Shown here piece by piece: positions 30,116-38,249 of a stretch of DNA of 64,000 bases (position 1 is its first letter; each line of letters opens with the position of its first letter). A program made the position numbers and the translations under genes. The DNA is from Blastopirellula marina (GTDB lineage: Bacteria; Planctomycetota; Planctomycetia; Pirellulales; Pirellulaceae). The notes beneath the pieces were generated by a model. The model was not told where the DNA came from and searched no databases. It was given only the letters and a program-made list of their open reading frames with translations. The DNA is taken from assembly GCF_002967765.1 (NCBI RefSeq), contig NZ_PUHY01000001.1, positions 248,001 to 312,000 of the forward strand, written 5' to 3'.

Positions 30116-30187
30116 GGACTGATAGCTTAGACGGTAAAGCGGCGGTTTGAAGAACCGTAGACAAGGATTCGAGCGCCTTTCAGTCCA
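30116..30187 (+). tRNA. tRNA-Phe(GAA), atypical
   Basis: The acceptor stem GGACTGA / TCAGTCC is perfectly paired with discriminator A. The D stem is GCTT/AAGC and the anticodon stem GCGGT/ACCGT. The loop TTGAAGA (30147-30153) has anticodon GAA. The T arm is AAGGA / GCCTT with loop TTCGAGC, so the normally invariant G53-C61 pair is an A-G mismatch. The variable loop has only four bases. Position 37 is G, unlike ordinary tRNA-Phe. CCA is not encoded. It is probably a second, divergent Phe tRNA. Confidence 0.75.
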
Positions 30188-30229
30188 CTTACGCACCCTT
30201 AGTGGGTGACACGACGCTGAATAAGCGTT
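30188..30229 (+). other. Two-hairpin spacer, possible tRNA remnant
   Basis: The 42 bases between tRNA-Phe and tRNA-Glu fold as CACCC/GGGTG and then ACGCT/AGCGT (loop GAATA). This resembles the D and anticodon arms of a tRNA, but no acceptor stem or T arm can be assigned. It may be the 5' half of a decayed tRNA joined to tRNA-Glu. Confidence 0.3.
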
Positions 30230-30302
30230 GGCCCGTTCGACTTCTGGTGAGGTCATCGGTCTTTCAAGCCGAGCAGGTAGGGTTCGAATCCCACACGGGT
30301 CA
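30230..30302 (+). tRNA. tRNA-Glu(TTC), atypical T stem
   Basis: The acceptor stem GGCCCGT / ACGGGTC has discriminator A, as in ordinary bacterial tRNA-Glu. The D arm is GACT/GGTC and the anticodon stem TCGGT/GCCGA. The loop CTTTCAA has anticodon TTC at 30263-30265. The T loop TTCGAAT is normal, but the T stem TAGGG / CCCAC pairs only in its inner three positions unless one A is bulged. CCA is not encoded. Identity is clear. Confidence 0.82.
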
Positions 30303-30309
30303 CTAACTC

Positions 30310-30395
30310 GGAAGTCATCCGGCTGGATGAGGAAACTGTCTTGAAAACAGCTGGCGGTGTCGTGCCGCTTGTGGGTTCGAGTCCCACGGCTTCCG
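30310..30395 (+). tRNA. tRNA-Ser(TGA)
   Basis: The acceptor stem is GGAAGTC / GGCTTCC with discriminator G, as expected for Ser. The anticodon loop CTTGAAA (30340-30346) has anticodon TGA. A long class-II variable arm (GCGG...CCGC) and a perfect T arm GTGGG-TTCGAGT-CCCAC are present. The D stem is short (TCC/GGA) and the outer anticodon-stem pair is A-C. CCA is not encoded. Confidence 0.85.
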
Positions 30396-30411
30396 CTGAC
30401 AATTTTGAAAT

Positions 30412-30485
30412 GGCTCGGTAGGCAACTGGCAGACCACCTTGTTTCAGACACAGGGATGCTGTGGGTTCGAATCCCACTCGAGCTA
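30412..30485 (+). tRNA. tRNA-Leu(CAG) with short variable arm
   Basis: The acceptor stem GGCTCGG / TCGAGCT has G-T pairs at both ends; the discriminator is A. The anticodon stem is CTTGT/ACAGG and the loop TTCAGAC has anticodon CAG at 30445-30447. The D region AACTGGCAGAC resembles bacterial Leu tRNAs. The T arm GTGGG-TTCGAAT-CCCAC is perfect. The variable region is only GATGCT (six bases), where a bacterial Leu tRNA should have a class-II arm of more than ten. CCA is not encoded. Confidence 0.7.
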
Positions 30486-30501
30486 CTCGCAAATATACAG
30501 C

Positions 30502-30575
30502 GGCCCGGTGGCTATTGGTTGACCGCTCGAACTTAAACTTCGAGGTCGTTGCGGGTTCGAGTCCCGCTCGGGCCA
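30502..30575 (+). tRNA. tRNA-Leu(TAA) with short variable arm
   Basis: The acceptor stem is GGCCCGG / TCGGGCC with discriminator A. The anticodon stem TCGAA/TTCGA is perfect, and the loop CTTAAAC has anticodon TAA at 30534-30536. The T arm GCGGG-TTCGAGT-CCCGC is perfect. The variable region is seven bases (30544-30550), too short for a normal bacterial tRNA-Leu. CCA is not encoded. Confidence 0.75.
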
Positions 30576-30739
30576 CTTTCACTAACTGGAATGCCACGTG
30601 ATATCATGGGGATATCCCATTAACGCATCATTAATTGTCATGAATATGCCATTTCTGACCACTATCCCTTACAACCTACTTGCCCATACCACCTTTCAGA
30701 GCTATGATTCACTCCGCTCATTGGAAGGGGTATTGAAAC

Positions 30740-31003
30740 GTGAAACGCAGCGTAACCATTACATTTTTCGGCTTGGCCGTGGCAACTTTCGTCTGTCACG
30801 AGGCTTACGACTCGGGCTATAGCGACGGCAGGGAGTCGTTACGCGATTCGATCGAGGTCCGTTCCGAAGAAACCGAATTGGCCAACGGGCATATGGTCGA
30901 ACAGATTTTGCGTGCCGACATCGAAGACCTCGAAAAGAAACTGGCCGAACGGGAAGCCGTTATCAAACGTTACAGACTTGGTTCAATGACCGTTGGAAAA
31001 TGA
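30740..31003 (+). CDS. Small membrane-anchored coiled-coil protein
   Basis: This 87-residue ORF starts at GTG 30740 with GGAAGGGG nine bases upstream, a good ribosome site. Residues 1-20 (MKRSVTITFFGLAVATFVCH) form a signal anchor. Residues 45-80 are charged and heptad-like (IEDLEKKLAEREAVIKRY), probably a short coiled coil. No family is recognised. It lies between tRNA-Leu(TAA) and tRNA-Ser(GCT) on the same strand, which is unusual for a protein gene. It may be transcribed with the tRNAs. Confidence 0.55.
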   Translation: MKRSVTITFFGLAVATFVCHEAYDSGYSDGRESLRDSIEVRSEETELANGHMVEQILRADIEDLEKKLAEREAVIKRYRLGSMTVGK

Positions 31004-31054
31004 TCTGTGAATCAAACTTTTTTGAGCCACCGATGAATCGATGAGCTTTCTTTC

Positions 31055-31142
31055 GATCACGCATCGGTAGTCGCGTTTTCACGCAGATGCAATTCACCAA
31101 CGAAGTTTTCATTATGCGCGGTTCATTTTCCGCTCGTGATCA
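31055..31142 (+). other. tRNA-sized structured element
   Basis: GATCACG (31055-31061) and CGTGATC (31135-31141) are perfectly complementary and enclose 73 bases, with an A following; this is the length and layout of a class-II tRNA. A stem-loop GCGG-TTCATTTT-CCGC sits where a T arm would be. No proper anticodon arm can be drawn, because GCATC/GATGC and GCG/CGC compete. It is either a decayed tRNA or an unrelated structure nine bases before tRNA-Ser(GCT). Confidence 0.3.
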
Positions 31143-31150
31143 GCTTCTCT

Positions 31151-31238
31151 GGAAGGTAGCCGAATACGGTTCTGTCGGGCCGGTTTGCTAAACCGTGCGA
31201 TCCTCTGGGTCATGTGGGTTCAAATCCCATGCCTTCCG
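31151..31238 (+). tRNA. tRNA-Ser(GCT)
   Basis: The acceptor stem is GGAAGGT / GCCTTCC with discriminator G. The anticodon stem is CCGGT/ACCGT (outer pair C-T), and the loop TTGCTAA has anticodon GCT at 31187-31189. A class-II variable arm (GATCC...GGGTC) is present, and the T loop is TTCAAAT. CCA is not encoded. It is the most normal tRNA of the cluster and is separated from the others by the small membrane-protein ORF. Confidence 0.85.
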
Positions 31239-31470
31239 CTCTACCAGTAACCAATGTACAGGCTAAAGGTGCGCGGTTATCGGCACCCTAGCTCGCGGTG
31301 AATGATATTCCTTGAGCAACGAAACCTGCTTACTTTTCCTGTGCTTTTCCAGTAGTGGGTAGTGTGATCCCTGGAATTCCGCGACGATTTGAGGAAAATT
31401 GGTAACAGGTTACCGCTCAACCTCATCCCTCACTCTCCCCGCATGCCTCGCCTCAATAGGACTCTTCAGA

Positions 31471-32976
31471 ATGAACTGCTGTCGACCGACGTCTCTTCTC
31501 ATGACCTTGCCGCTGCTGCTTATCTGCCCAATGCTTATCGCGGCTGAGCCCGCGAATGTAACGAAACAGCCTAATATCTTGTTTGTATTGTGCGATGATC
31601 TGCGGCCTGATGCGGTGGGTTGTTTGGGTAGTGAGCATGTCAAAACTCCGAACATCGATCGCTTGGCCCAAGAAGGAATTCTGTTCAACAACTCATTCTG
31701 TACAACTTCGCTCTGTTCTCCCAGCCGTGCTTCGATACTGACTGGGTTGTATGCCCATGCTCATGGAGTAACCAACAACTTCACTGAGTTTCCTGTCGAA
31801 ATGGCAACGTTTCCTAAGCGTCTGCAGGATGCCGGCTACGAGACTGCTTACATCGGCAAGTACCACATGGGCGAGAACAACGACGAGCCTCGTCCAGGCT
31901 TCGATTGGTTTGTTACGCATAAAGGCCAAGGCAAATACTTCGATACCGAATTCAACATCAACGGCCAGGGAAGCCGCCTGGTGAAGGGCTATTACACGCA
32001 CGTCGTCACCGATATGGCCCTCGATTGGCTGAAGAAGGATCACAGCGGCAAGCCGTGGTGCTTAATGATCGGCCAAAAGGCACCGCACAGCTTTTACTTC
32101 CCAGAGCCGAAATACGAACATTCGTTTGATGACGTCGAGGTCGAGTACCCCAAGACCGCCTTTAAATTGGATGACAAACCGAAGTGGATCAAAGAACGTC
32201 TTTACACGTGGCATGGTATCTACGGACCACTCTTCGATTGGCGCAAAGATTTTCCCGACGATAGCCCAGAAGGAGTGAAGGCCTTCGAGGATATGGTGCA
32301 TGCCTATTGGGGTACGATTTTGAGCGTCGACGATAGCATGGGCCAGTTGTACGCATACCTGGAAATGACTGGCGAACTCGACAATACGGTCATCGTCTTT
32401 ATGGGGGATAACGGATTGTTGGAGGGAGAAGATGGCATGGTCGACAAGCGAACGGCTCACGAAATGAGCATTCGCGTTCCACTGCTTGTTCGTTATCCGC
32501 AACTTGGCAAAGGAAAGAAACTCGATCAACAAATTCTTACCGTGGATATGGCACCGACGCTGATCGAACTTGCCGGCGCTCAACCGATTGAAGACATTCA
32601 TGGCAAGTCATTTGCCTCGTTGGCCAAGTCAGGGGACGATGACTGGCGTACGTCTTGGATGTACTACTACAACTACGAAAAACAATTCCCCTACACACCA
32701 AATGTCCGCGCTCTGAGAACCGATCGCTGGAAATACATTCGCTATCCGCACGGTGACGGTTCGCCTGATCGCCACATGGCCGAGTTGTACGACCTGAAAA
32801 ACGACCCTGGTGAAACCACCAACCTCGCCGAGAAGCCAGAGCGTGCTGGTTTAGTGGCAAAACTGCGAAATGAGTTGACTGAGAAAATGGCGAATCTAGG
32901 GCTGACGCCAGCGACCGATGAGATGCCAATTGATCAAGGAATCGGCAAGGAATTGCCCGATGCCAAGATTCGGTAG
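31471..32976 (+). CDS. Exported type I sulfatase
   Basis: ATG 31471 gives a signal peptide ([19 protein letters not shown]) and a 501-residue product; the frame is open upstream but without a signal. The sulfatase signature [11 protein letters not shown] starts at Cys82 in the C-x-P-x-R form, so Cys82 should be converted to formylglycine by a maturase. Metal-site motifs CDDLRPD (41-47) and [10 protein letters not shown] are present. The sequence is closest in style to iduronate-2-sulfatase-like (S1) enzymes. It probably desulfates algal polysaccharides in the periplasm or outside the cell. Confidence 0.92.
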   Translation: MNCCRPTSLLMTLPLLLICPMLIAAEPANVTKQPNILFVLCDDLRPDAVGCLGSEHVKTPNIDRLAQEGILFNNSFCTTSLCSPSRASILTGLYAHAHGVTNNFTEFPVEMATFPKRLQDAGYETAYIGKYHMGENNDEPRPGFDWFVTHKGQGKYFDTEFNINGQGSRLVKGYYTHVVTDMALDWLKKDHSGKPWCLMIGQKAPHSFYFPEPKYEHSFDDVEVEYPKTAFKLDDKPKWIKERLYTWHGIYGPLFDWRKDFPDDSPEGVKAFEDMVHAYWGTILSVDDSMGQLYAYLEMTGELDNTVIVFMGDNGLLEGEDGMVDKRTAHEMSIRVPLLVRYPQLGKGKKLDQQILTVDMAPTLIELAGAQPIEDIHGKSFASLAKSGDDDWRTSWMYYYNYEKQFPYTPNVRALRTDRWKYIRYPHGDGSPDRHMAELYDLKNDPGETTNLAEKPERAGLVAKLRNELTEKMANLGLTPATDEMPIDQGIGKELPDAKIR

Positions 32977-33047
32977 CGGCCAATACGATACTCGCCGCCC
33001 CCCAACCATGTTACTATAGTGCTTTCACCAAGGAGGAAGAAAGTTTC

Positions 33048-34229
33048 GTGGTTGAACCATTCCGCACATCTGAATTTGCCGTCACCGGCATGCTGAAACG
33101 AACCAAAGTCGCTGCAACCATCGGTCCGAGTTGCTCTCGGACCGAGATGCTGGAGACGATCGTGCGCGCTGGTGCGGATGCGTGCCTGCTCGATTTTACC
33201 AGCGGTACGCCGGCCGATTGGCAAGCCGCGTACGAAGTGATTCGCGAAGTCGAAGGGATGGCGAAGCAGCCCGTCGCAATCCTGGCCAGGATTAACAGCG
33301 ATGATGGACGCTTTTCTCTAGAGGACGCCGTAAAATCGGGCGTTCTCGATTGGATCGGGCAGCAGGAAATCGAGTACGTCACGACGTCCGCTTCTCAGGG
33401 ATCACGCTCGATTCAGCAAGTGCGCGAAGCGCTTGATCGGGTTGGTAGTACGGCCGCAATCCTCGCGCGGCTGGATCATGGAAGTAACTATCGCGACATT
33501 GACAGTATCATCCAGGCCTCTGATGGCGTGATCGTCACATCGACTGGCTTAAACGAGCTTGAGAAGTGGTCGATTCCGGTCATGCAAAAGATGGTCGCAC
33601 GTCAGTGCCAGATCGGTGCCAAGCCGTGTCTGGTGCAGCGGGGCGTCCTTTCCTCGATGCAGCACGCACTAGAGCCAACTGATGGAGAAGTGTTCGACAT
33701 CGCGAACATCGTCTTCGACCATGCTGATGCCATTCTCCTAGGAGATGAAACGGCCACCGGCGATTATCCGACCGAGGCTGTCGAAGTGGTTTCCAAAACG
33801 GTGATCGCCACCGAAAGTCTGATGGAAATCACCGATCGTCCGATCAAAGTCGGCTTTGGACAGCCACCCAACACCGCCGCGCTGGCTTACTCGATTCGTC
33901 ACATCCTGAAAATGCAGGAGATCGCCGCGGTTGGCGTTTACTCGCAAACCACGGCCACGGCAGGACTGATCGCTAAGAATTGGATTGACTGTCCGATTCT
34001 CGCGTTGTCCGACATTCCAAGTACGGTTCGCAAAATGGGAATCTATCACGGAGTTGTGTCCCGGCAGATGAAAGCTCCGACCAGCACGGCCGAGATGCTC
34101 TCGTCGACCACATCGATCGCCAAACAGATCGGCTTGGTTGCCCCTGGTGATCGGATGATTGTTGTATCCGAACTGCCGCTGCACACCGGCGAGAATGCCA
34201 ACGCTTTCGTGATCGAAACGATTCGCTAG
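33048..34229 (+). CDS. Pyruvate-kinase-like protein, probably inactive
   Basis: AGGAGG precedes GTG 33048. The 393-residue protein follows the pyruvate kinase A domain (KRTKVAATIGPSCSRTEML, EVFDIANIVFDHADAILLG, DETATGDYPTEAVE) and the C domain (QTTATAGLIAKNWIDCPIL). Several key parts are missing. The ~100-residue B domain is absent. The substrate Arg of the ARLNFSHG motif is lost (ACLLDFTSG, 45-53). The catalytic KIE motif is RLD (141-143), and the GDL metal/phosphate region is STG (165-167). It is therefore unlikely to catalyse the normal reaction and may be regulatory. It stands alone, convergent with pstB. Confidence 0.8.
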   Translation: MVEPFRTSEFAVTGMLKRTKVAATIGPSCSRTEMLETIVRAGADACLLDFTSGTPADWQAAYEVIREVEGMAKQPVAILARINSDDGRFSLEDAVKSGVLDWIGQQEIEYVTTSASQGSRSIQQVREALDRVGSTAAILARLDHGSNYRDIDSIIQASDGVIVTSTGLNELEKWSIPVMQKMVARQCQIGAKPCLVQRGVLSSMQHALEPTDGEVFDIANIVFDHADAILLGDETATGDYPTEAVEVVSKTVIATESLMEITDRPIKVGFGQPPNTAALAYSIRHILKMQEIAAVGVYSQTTATAGLIAKNWIDCPILALSDIPSTVRKMGIYHGVVSRQMKAPTSTAEMLSSTTSIAKQIGLVAPGDRMIVVSELPLHTGENANAFVIETIR

Positions 34230-34359
34230 AGCGCCGATCACAACAGCAAAATGGAGAGTTGCTAGATCAGCTGCCGCGCATTGAAGATAGAGCGAAATCT
34301 ATTTAATCGACACGGTCTACATAGGCGCCGCATCGATTCGATCTACGCCGAATGGCCGC

Positions 34360-35154
34360 TTAGCTGAATTCACCGCGAATGTATTGGCGAGTGTATTCCT
34401 GCTTCGGATCTTCAAAGAGCTCCTTGGTCTCATTATGTTCGACCAGGTATCCAGTACGGCCACCTTGTGTCGTATCGACATAGAGGAAGGCGGTCTTGTC
34501 GGCCACACGCTGAGCTTGCTGCATATTGTGTGTGACGATCGCGATCGTGTATTTCTGCTTGAGCTCTTTCATGAGCTCTTCGATCTTTCGCGTTGCGATC
34601 GGATCTAAGGCAGAACAAGGCTCGTCCATTAGCAGCACTTCGGGTTCAACAGCGATCGCCCGAGCAATACACAAACGTTGCTGCTGACCACCAGAGAGCG
34701 ACAAACCGCTTTGCTTCAGCTTATCCTTAACTTCGTCCCACAATGCAGCTCCCCGTAGTGCACGCTCGACGACTTCGTCGTAGTTGCCACGGTAGCCGTT
34801 GATACGAAGGCCGTACGTGATGTTCTTATAGATGCTCATCGCGAACGGATTCGGTTGCTGGAACACCATGCCAATGTGACGGCGAACGGCAACTGGGTCG
34901 ATCGTGGGGCTGTAGATGTTTTGCCCACGGAACTGAACATGACCTTCAAAGCGGAAACCGCGAATCAGGTCGTTCATGCGATTCAAACAGCGAAGGACGG
35001 TACTCTTTCCACAACCGGAAGGACCGATGAAAGCGGTAATCTCACCCTGTTGGATGGGAACGCGAGTATCTCGCACGGCTTTAAAATTGCCGTAGTAGAG
35101 CTCTTTCACATCGCAGTCGATAACGGTCTTACCGGCATCTTCGTTGGCGATCAT
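34360..35154 (-). CDS. pstB: Phosphate ABC transporter ATPase
   Basis: This 264-residue ATPase has Walker [10 protein letters not shown] (44-52), signature LSGGQQQR, and Walker [15 protein letters not shown]. It also has the PstB-specific CLNRMNDL and [12 protein letters not shown] segments. It energises phosphate import with PstC and PstA. It is the last gene of pstSCAB, 27 bases after pstA. No phoU follows, since the next gene is convergent. Confidence 0.96.
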   Translation of the reverse strand: MIANEDAGKTVIDCDVKELYYGNFKAVRDTRVPIQQGEITAFIGPSGCGKSTVLRCLNRMNDLIRGFRFEGHVQFRGQNIYSPTIDPVAVRRHIGMVFQQPNPFAMSIYKNITYGLRINGYRGNYDEVVERALRGAALWDEVKDKLKQSGLSLSGGQQQRLCIARAIAVEPEVLLMDEPCSALDPIATRKIEELMKELKQKYTIAIVTHNMQQAQRVADKTAFLYVDTTQGGRTGYLVEHNETKELFEDPKQEYTRQYIRGEFS

Positions 35155-35181
35155 GCGTAGCTAAAGCCTTATGCAATTCGT

Positions 35182-36102
35182 CTAACGTGTAGGCCCGCCT
35201 CGGGAGAGGCTTTTCCCAATCAAATTCGTCACTAGGACACCAAGTACTAGAACCAGAGAAGCGGACCACGCCATTTCTTTCTGGTTATCTACGAATGAGT
35301 TGGAAAAATTGTAAATCAACACGGCCATCGACGCGGTGGCGTCGTTTAGTTGCAATTCGTTACTGTCGTTTATCAACCAATAGTTGCTAAACAACGCGGT
35401 GAACAACAAAGGAGCCGTTTCTCCGGCAGCGCGAGCCACCGATAGCATAACTCCCGTTAGGATCCCGGGCAATGCAGTGGGCAGGGTTACGTACCACAAG
35501 GTTTGGGTCTGGGTAGCCCCCATTCCTATGGAAGCTTCTTTCATTCGCCGGGGTACCATCCTAATGGCCTCCTCGGCCGTCAGCATGACGACTGGAAGCA
35601 TCAAAATCGACAGAGCTACCCCCCCAGCGTAAGCTGAGAAGCCGCCTGTAACGAGCACCACGGCCCCGTATGTAAAAACGCCTGCCAAAATTGAGGGAAA
35701 TCCACTGAGGACTTTTGCACAAAACCGCACCACTTTGGCGGTCTTGCTATTCGGCCCAAGCTCGGAAAGGAAGATCGCGGCCATGATCCCAAAGGGAACA
35801 CTGATCAGCCCGGCGATTCCAACCATAACAATGGTTCCGACTAAGGCATTACCGAATCCGCCCCCTTCCTCAAAGGCGGTTGGCGGAAGTGCGGTGAAAT
35901 TCTCGAAAGTCAGCTTGGATGCTCCTCGGTAGAAGAGCATGAAAATCACCGAGAACAACGGCACTAAGGCCATGACCGTCATCAATGTGACGGTCATGCT
36001 GAGAAAGATGCTCAGCAATGCACGTGGTTTTCTCAGCGACCTTTCCAGTCGACTAATATCTACTTCGTTGAGCTGCGACGGATCTTTTGGGGAAGCCGCC
36101 AT
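35182..36102 (-). CDS. pstA: Phosphate ABC transporter permease PstA
   Basis: This 306-residue permease has six membrane segments and the conserved cytoplasmic loop EASIGMGATQTQTLWYVTLP. An N-terminal cytoplasmic stretch of ~30 residues precedes the first helix. Its ATG overlaps the TAA stop of pstC by one base (TAATG), which implies translational coupling and a PstC-PstA heterodimer. Confidence 0.95.
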   Translation of the reverse strand: MAASPKDPSQLNEVDISRLERSLRKPRALLSIFLSMTVTLMTVMALVPLFSVIFMLFYRGASKLTFENFTALPPTAFEEGGGFGNALVGTIVMVGIAGLISVPFGIMAAIFLSELGPNSKTAKVVRFCAKVLSGFPSILAGVFTYGAVVLVTGGFSAYAGGVALSILMLPVVMLTAEEAIRMVPRRMKEASIGMGATQTQTLWYVTLPTALPGILTGVMLSVARAAGETAPLLFTALFSNYWLINDSNELQLNDATASMAVLIYNFSNSFVDNQKEMAWSASLVLVLGVLVTNLIGKSLSRGGPTR

Positions 36103-37133
36103 TAGTTGAGCCCTTTCACGCCAGCAGTCGCCCGCTGCAGAATCAAAGCACCGATGACGTTCACACCAAGTGTGATCGCCATGAGGACCATGCCGGCGTA
36201 CATCAGCACGCCAACTTTCATTTCGTCGCTACCTGCTTCGGAAAAGTTGTTGGCCAACAGCGCCGCGAGCGTATTGGCGGGCGAAAACAGCGAGACCTTG
36301 ATGGTGTTCACATTGCCAACCAGCATCGCGAGGGCCATCGTCTCGCCAAGGGCACGACCGAAGGCCAACACTATTCCACCGAAGATTCCGCCGGACGCGG
36401 TCGGTAAAATCACTGAGAGAATTGTTTCCCACCGTGTCGCACCGAGTCCATACGAGGCTTCCCGTAGTTTGGGCGGCACGGCAACTAAAGCGTCGCGACT
36501 GATCGCCGAGATGGTCGGGAGAATCATAATTGCGAGAACGAACGAGGCGGGCAGCATCCCAGGGCCTTGAAAACGTGTTCCAAAGAGCGGGAACCAACCC
36601 ATATTTTCATAGAGCCAGTTGCAAGAATCTCGCATCATCGGGATGACGACGAAGATCCCCCACAGGCCATAGACCACACTGGGAATCGCGGCGAGTAATT
36701 CAACCAAGTTCTTGAGGGCCGTTTCCGAAGCACTGGGAAGCTTGCCCCAGAATGGGTGAAACTGGACCCCGAAAATCTTCAAGATGCTGAAAACGAAGTT
36801 GCCCAAGTATCCTTCACTTAGGAACACCGCGACGGACACGCCGAAAAGTGAGCCAATTAACAGGGCAATCGCTGAGCTGTAAAGCGTGCCCCAGATCTCC
36901 GGCAGAATGCCGTACTCTTTGGTGTTCGGGTCCCAGGTTTGCGTGGAAAGAAATCCTAACCCGTATTCCTGAATTGCAGGCCCTGCCTTCCAGGAAATCT
37001 CGAAGACGATATAGCACATCACCGCGATCGTCAGCCAGGCAAACCCTAAACAAGTATAGCGGAATGCCAAATCGGTATTAATCTCTAACGACGTGGGGGG
37101 TCGCGAGATCGGCGATTTCTTGTGTTGATCCAT
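36102..37133 (-). CDS. pstC: Phosphate ABC transporter permease PstC
   Basis: This 343-residue permease has about six to seven membrane segments and the loop EASYGLGATRWETILSVILP. The start at ATG 37133 is preferred over GTG 37151; neither has a good ribosome site. A central extracytoplasmic loop (about 120-160) is longer than in the E. coli protein. It follows pstS after a strong intercistronic hairpin and is coupled to pstA. Confidence 0.94.
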   Translation of the reverse strand: MDQHKKSPISRPPTSLEINTDLAFRYTCLGFAWLTIAVMCYIVFEISWKAGPAIQEYGLGFLSTQTWDPNTKEYGILPEIWGTLYSSAIALLIGSLFGVSVAVFLSEGYLGNFVFSILKIFGVQFHPFWGKLPSASETALKNLVELLAAIPSVVYGLWGIFVVIPMMRDSCNWLYENMGWFPLFGTRFQGPGMLPASFVLAIMILPTISAISRDALVAVPPKLREASYGLGATRWETILSVILPTASGGIFGGIVLAFGRALGETMALAMLVGNVNTIKVSLFSPANTLAALLANNFSEAGSDEMKVGVLMYAGMVLMAITLGVNVIGALILQRATAGVKGLN

Positions 37134-37163
37134 GATGTCGCGTCGAAGCACCCAAAAAGGGAA

Positions 37164-37195
37164 CCAGGCTTGGTGATTGGTATCACCAAGCCTGG
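37164..37195 (-). terminator. Intercistronic hairpin between pstS and pstC
   Basis: CCAGGCTTGGTGAT (37164-37177) and its perfect complement (37182-37195) form a 14-bp stem with a four-base loop. On the transcribed strand it follows the pstS stop by about 10 bases and is followed by a CCCTTTTTGGG stretch. It probably acts as a partial terminator or 3' stabiliser that makes pstS mRNA more abundant than pstCAB. Confidence 0.75.
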
Positions 37196-37205
37196 AATAG
37201 GCTGA

Positions 37206-38249
37206 CTATTTACCAGCAGAGATGTTATCGAGCGCCGCGGAAACCTTGGCAACCACCGATTCTGGTAGTGGAATATAGCCAAGCGACTCGCTCGAGTTTT
37301 GTCCCTCGGTCAAGCAGTATTGAATCAGGTCCTTAAAGACCTTCACCTTTTCTTCACTGTCATACTTCTTGTAAGCGATGATCCAAGTATAGGTAACGAT
37401 CGGATACGAATCCTTACCTTCCGGATCGGGCAGCCAGGCGATCAGGTTTTCTGGCATTTCCACGCCTGCCAAAGCAGCTTGAGCCGAAGCAATCGAAGGC
37501 TTAATGAACTCGCCCGACTTGTTTTCCAAGGAAACCATGGCCAACTTGGCTTTCATGGCGTAGCCGAATTCGACGTAGCCAATCGATCCTGGGTTCTGAG
37601 CAAGCGAGGTAGTAACTCCCTCATTACCTTTCGACTTAGTTCCGACAGGCCAGTTTGGGGCCTTGTTGGTACCAGGGCTTTCCGCGAATTCTGGGCTGAT
37701 CGTGCTTAAGTGCTGCGTGAAAACGTAGGTGGTTCCGCTGGAATCGGATCGCACAACAACGTTGATCTCTTGATCAGGCAGCGAAACCCCTTCGTTGGTG
37801 GCGGCGATCTTCGGATCATTCCACTTCTTGATCTTGCCCAGGAAGATGTCGACGTAAGCTTCACGCGAAAGCTTCAGTTCGTCTACGCCGTCAAGGTTGT
37901 ATGCCAAAACGATGGCCCCAGCGGTCATCGGCAGAAGCTGAACGCCTCGCTCGACCTTGGCCATTTCTTCCTCTTTCATGGCCGCGTCACTGGCGCCGAA
38001 GTCTACGGTACCGTCGATCACGGCAGTCACGCCCGAACCGCTACCAACCGACTGATAATCGATTTGCACGCCCTTGTGCGCCTTGGAATATTCTTTGAAC
38101 CAAGAGGTGTAAAGCGGAGCGGGAAAACTAGCACCAGCACCTTGGAGTTCGATGCCAGGACTTCCACCGCCACTACCACAACCGATCGTCGCCGCCAGCA
38201 CGGCCGCAAATGCGAAGTAGGTGCCCAGAATGGATGGAGTGTTCTTCAT
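37206..38249 (-). CDS. pstS: Phosphate-binding lipoprotein
   Basis: ATG 38249 gives a lipoprotein signal with lipobox TIGC at Cys24; an in-frame GTG lies at 38267. The 347-residue protein has the PstS motifs GAGASFPAPLYTSWF, SVGSGSGVTAVIDGTVDFGA and VVRSDSSGTTYVF. It captures phosphate for PstCAB. It is the first gene of the operon and probably phosphate-regulated, but no clear Pho box was found upstream. Confidence 0.95.
   Translation of the reverse strand: MKNTPSILGTYFAFAAVLAATIGCGSGGGSPGIELQGAGASFPAPLYTSWFKEYSKAHKGVQIDYQSVGSGSGVTAVIDGTVDFGASDAAMKEEEMAKVERGVQLLPMTAGAIVLAYNLDGVDELKLSREAYVDIFLGKIKKWNDPKIAATNEGVSLPDQEINVVVRSDSSGTTYVFTQHLSTISPEFAESPGTNKAPNWPVGTKSKGNEGVTTSLAQNPGSIGYVEFGYAMKAKLAMVSLENKSGEFIKPSIASAQAALAGVEMPENLIAWLPDPEGKDSYPIVTYTWIIAYKKYDSEEKVKVFKDLIQYCLTEGQNSSESLGYIPLPESVVAKVSAALDNISAGK

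Noticed and set aside
30412-30485. Reading the tRNA anticodon as TCA (a UGA-decoding or selenocysteine tRNA).
   Set aside because: That loop placement breaks two pairs of the anticodon stem; shifting by one base gives a fully paired stem and anticodon CAG with a Leu-like D region.
34360-35154. PstB as the missing ModC.
   Set aside because: Its sequence has PstB-specific segments and it is the last gene of pstSCAB.
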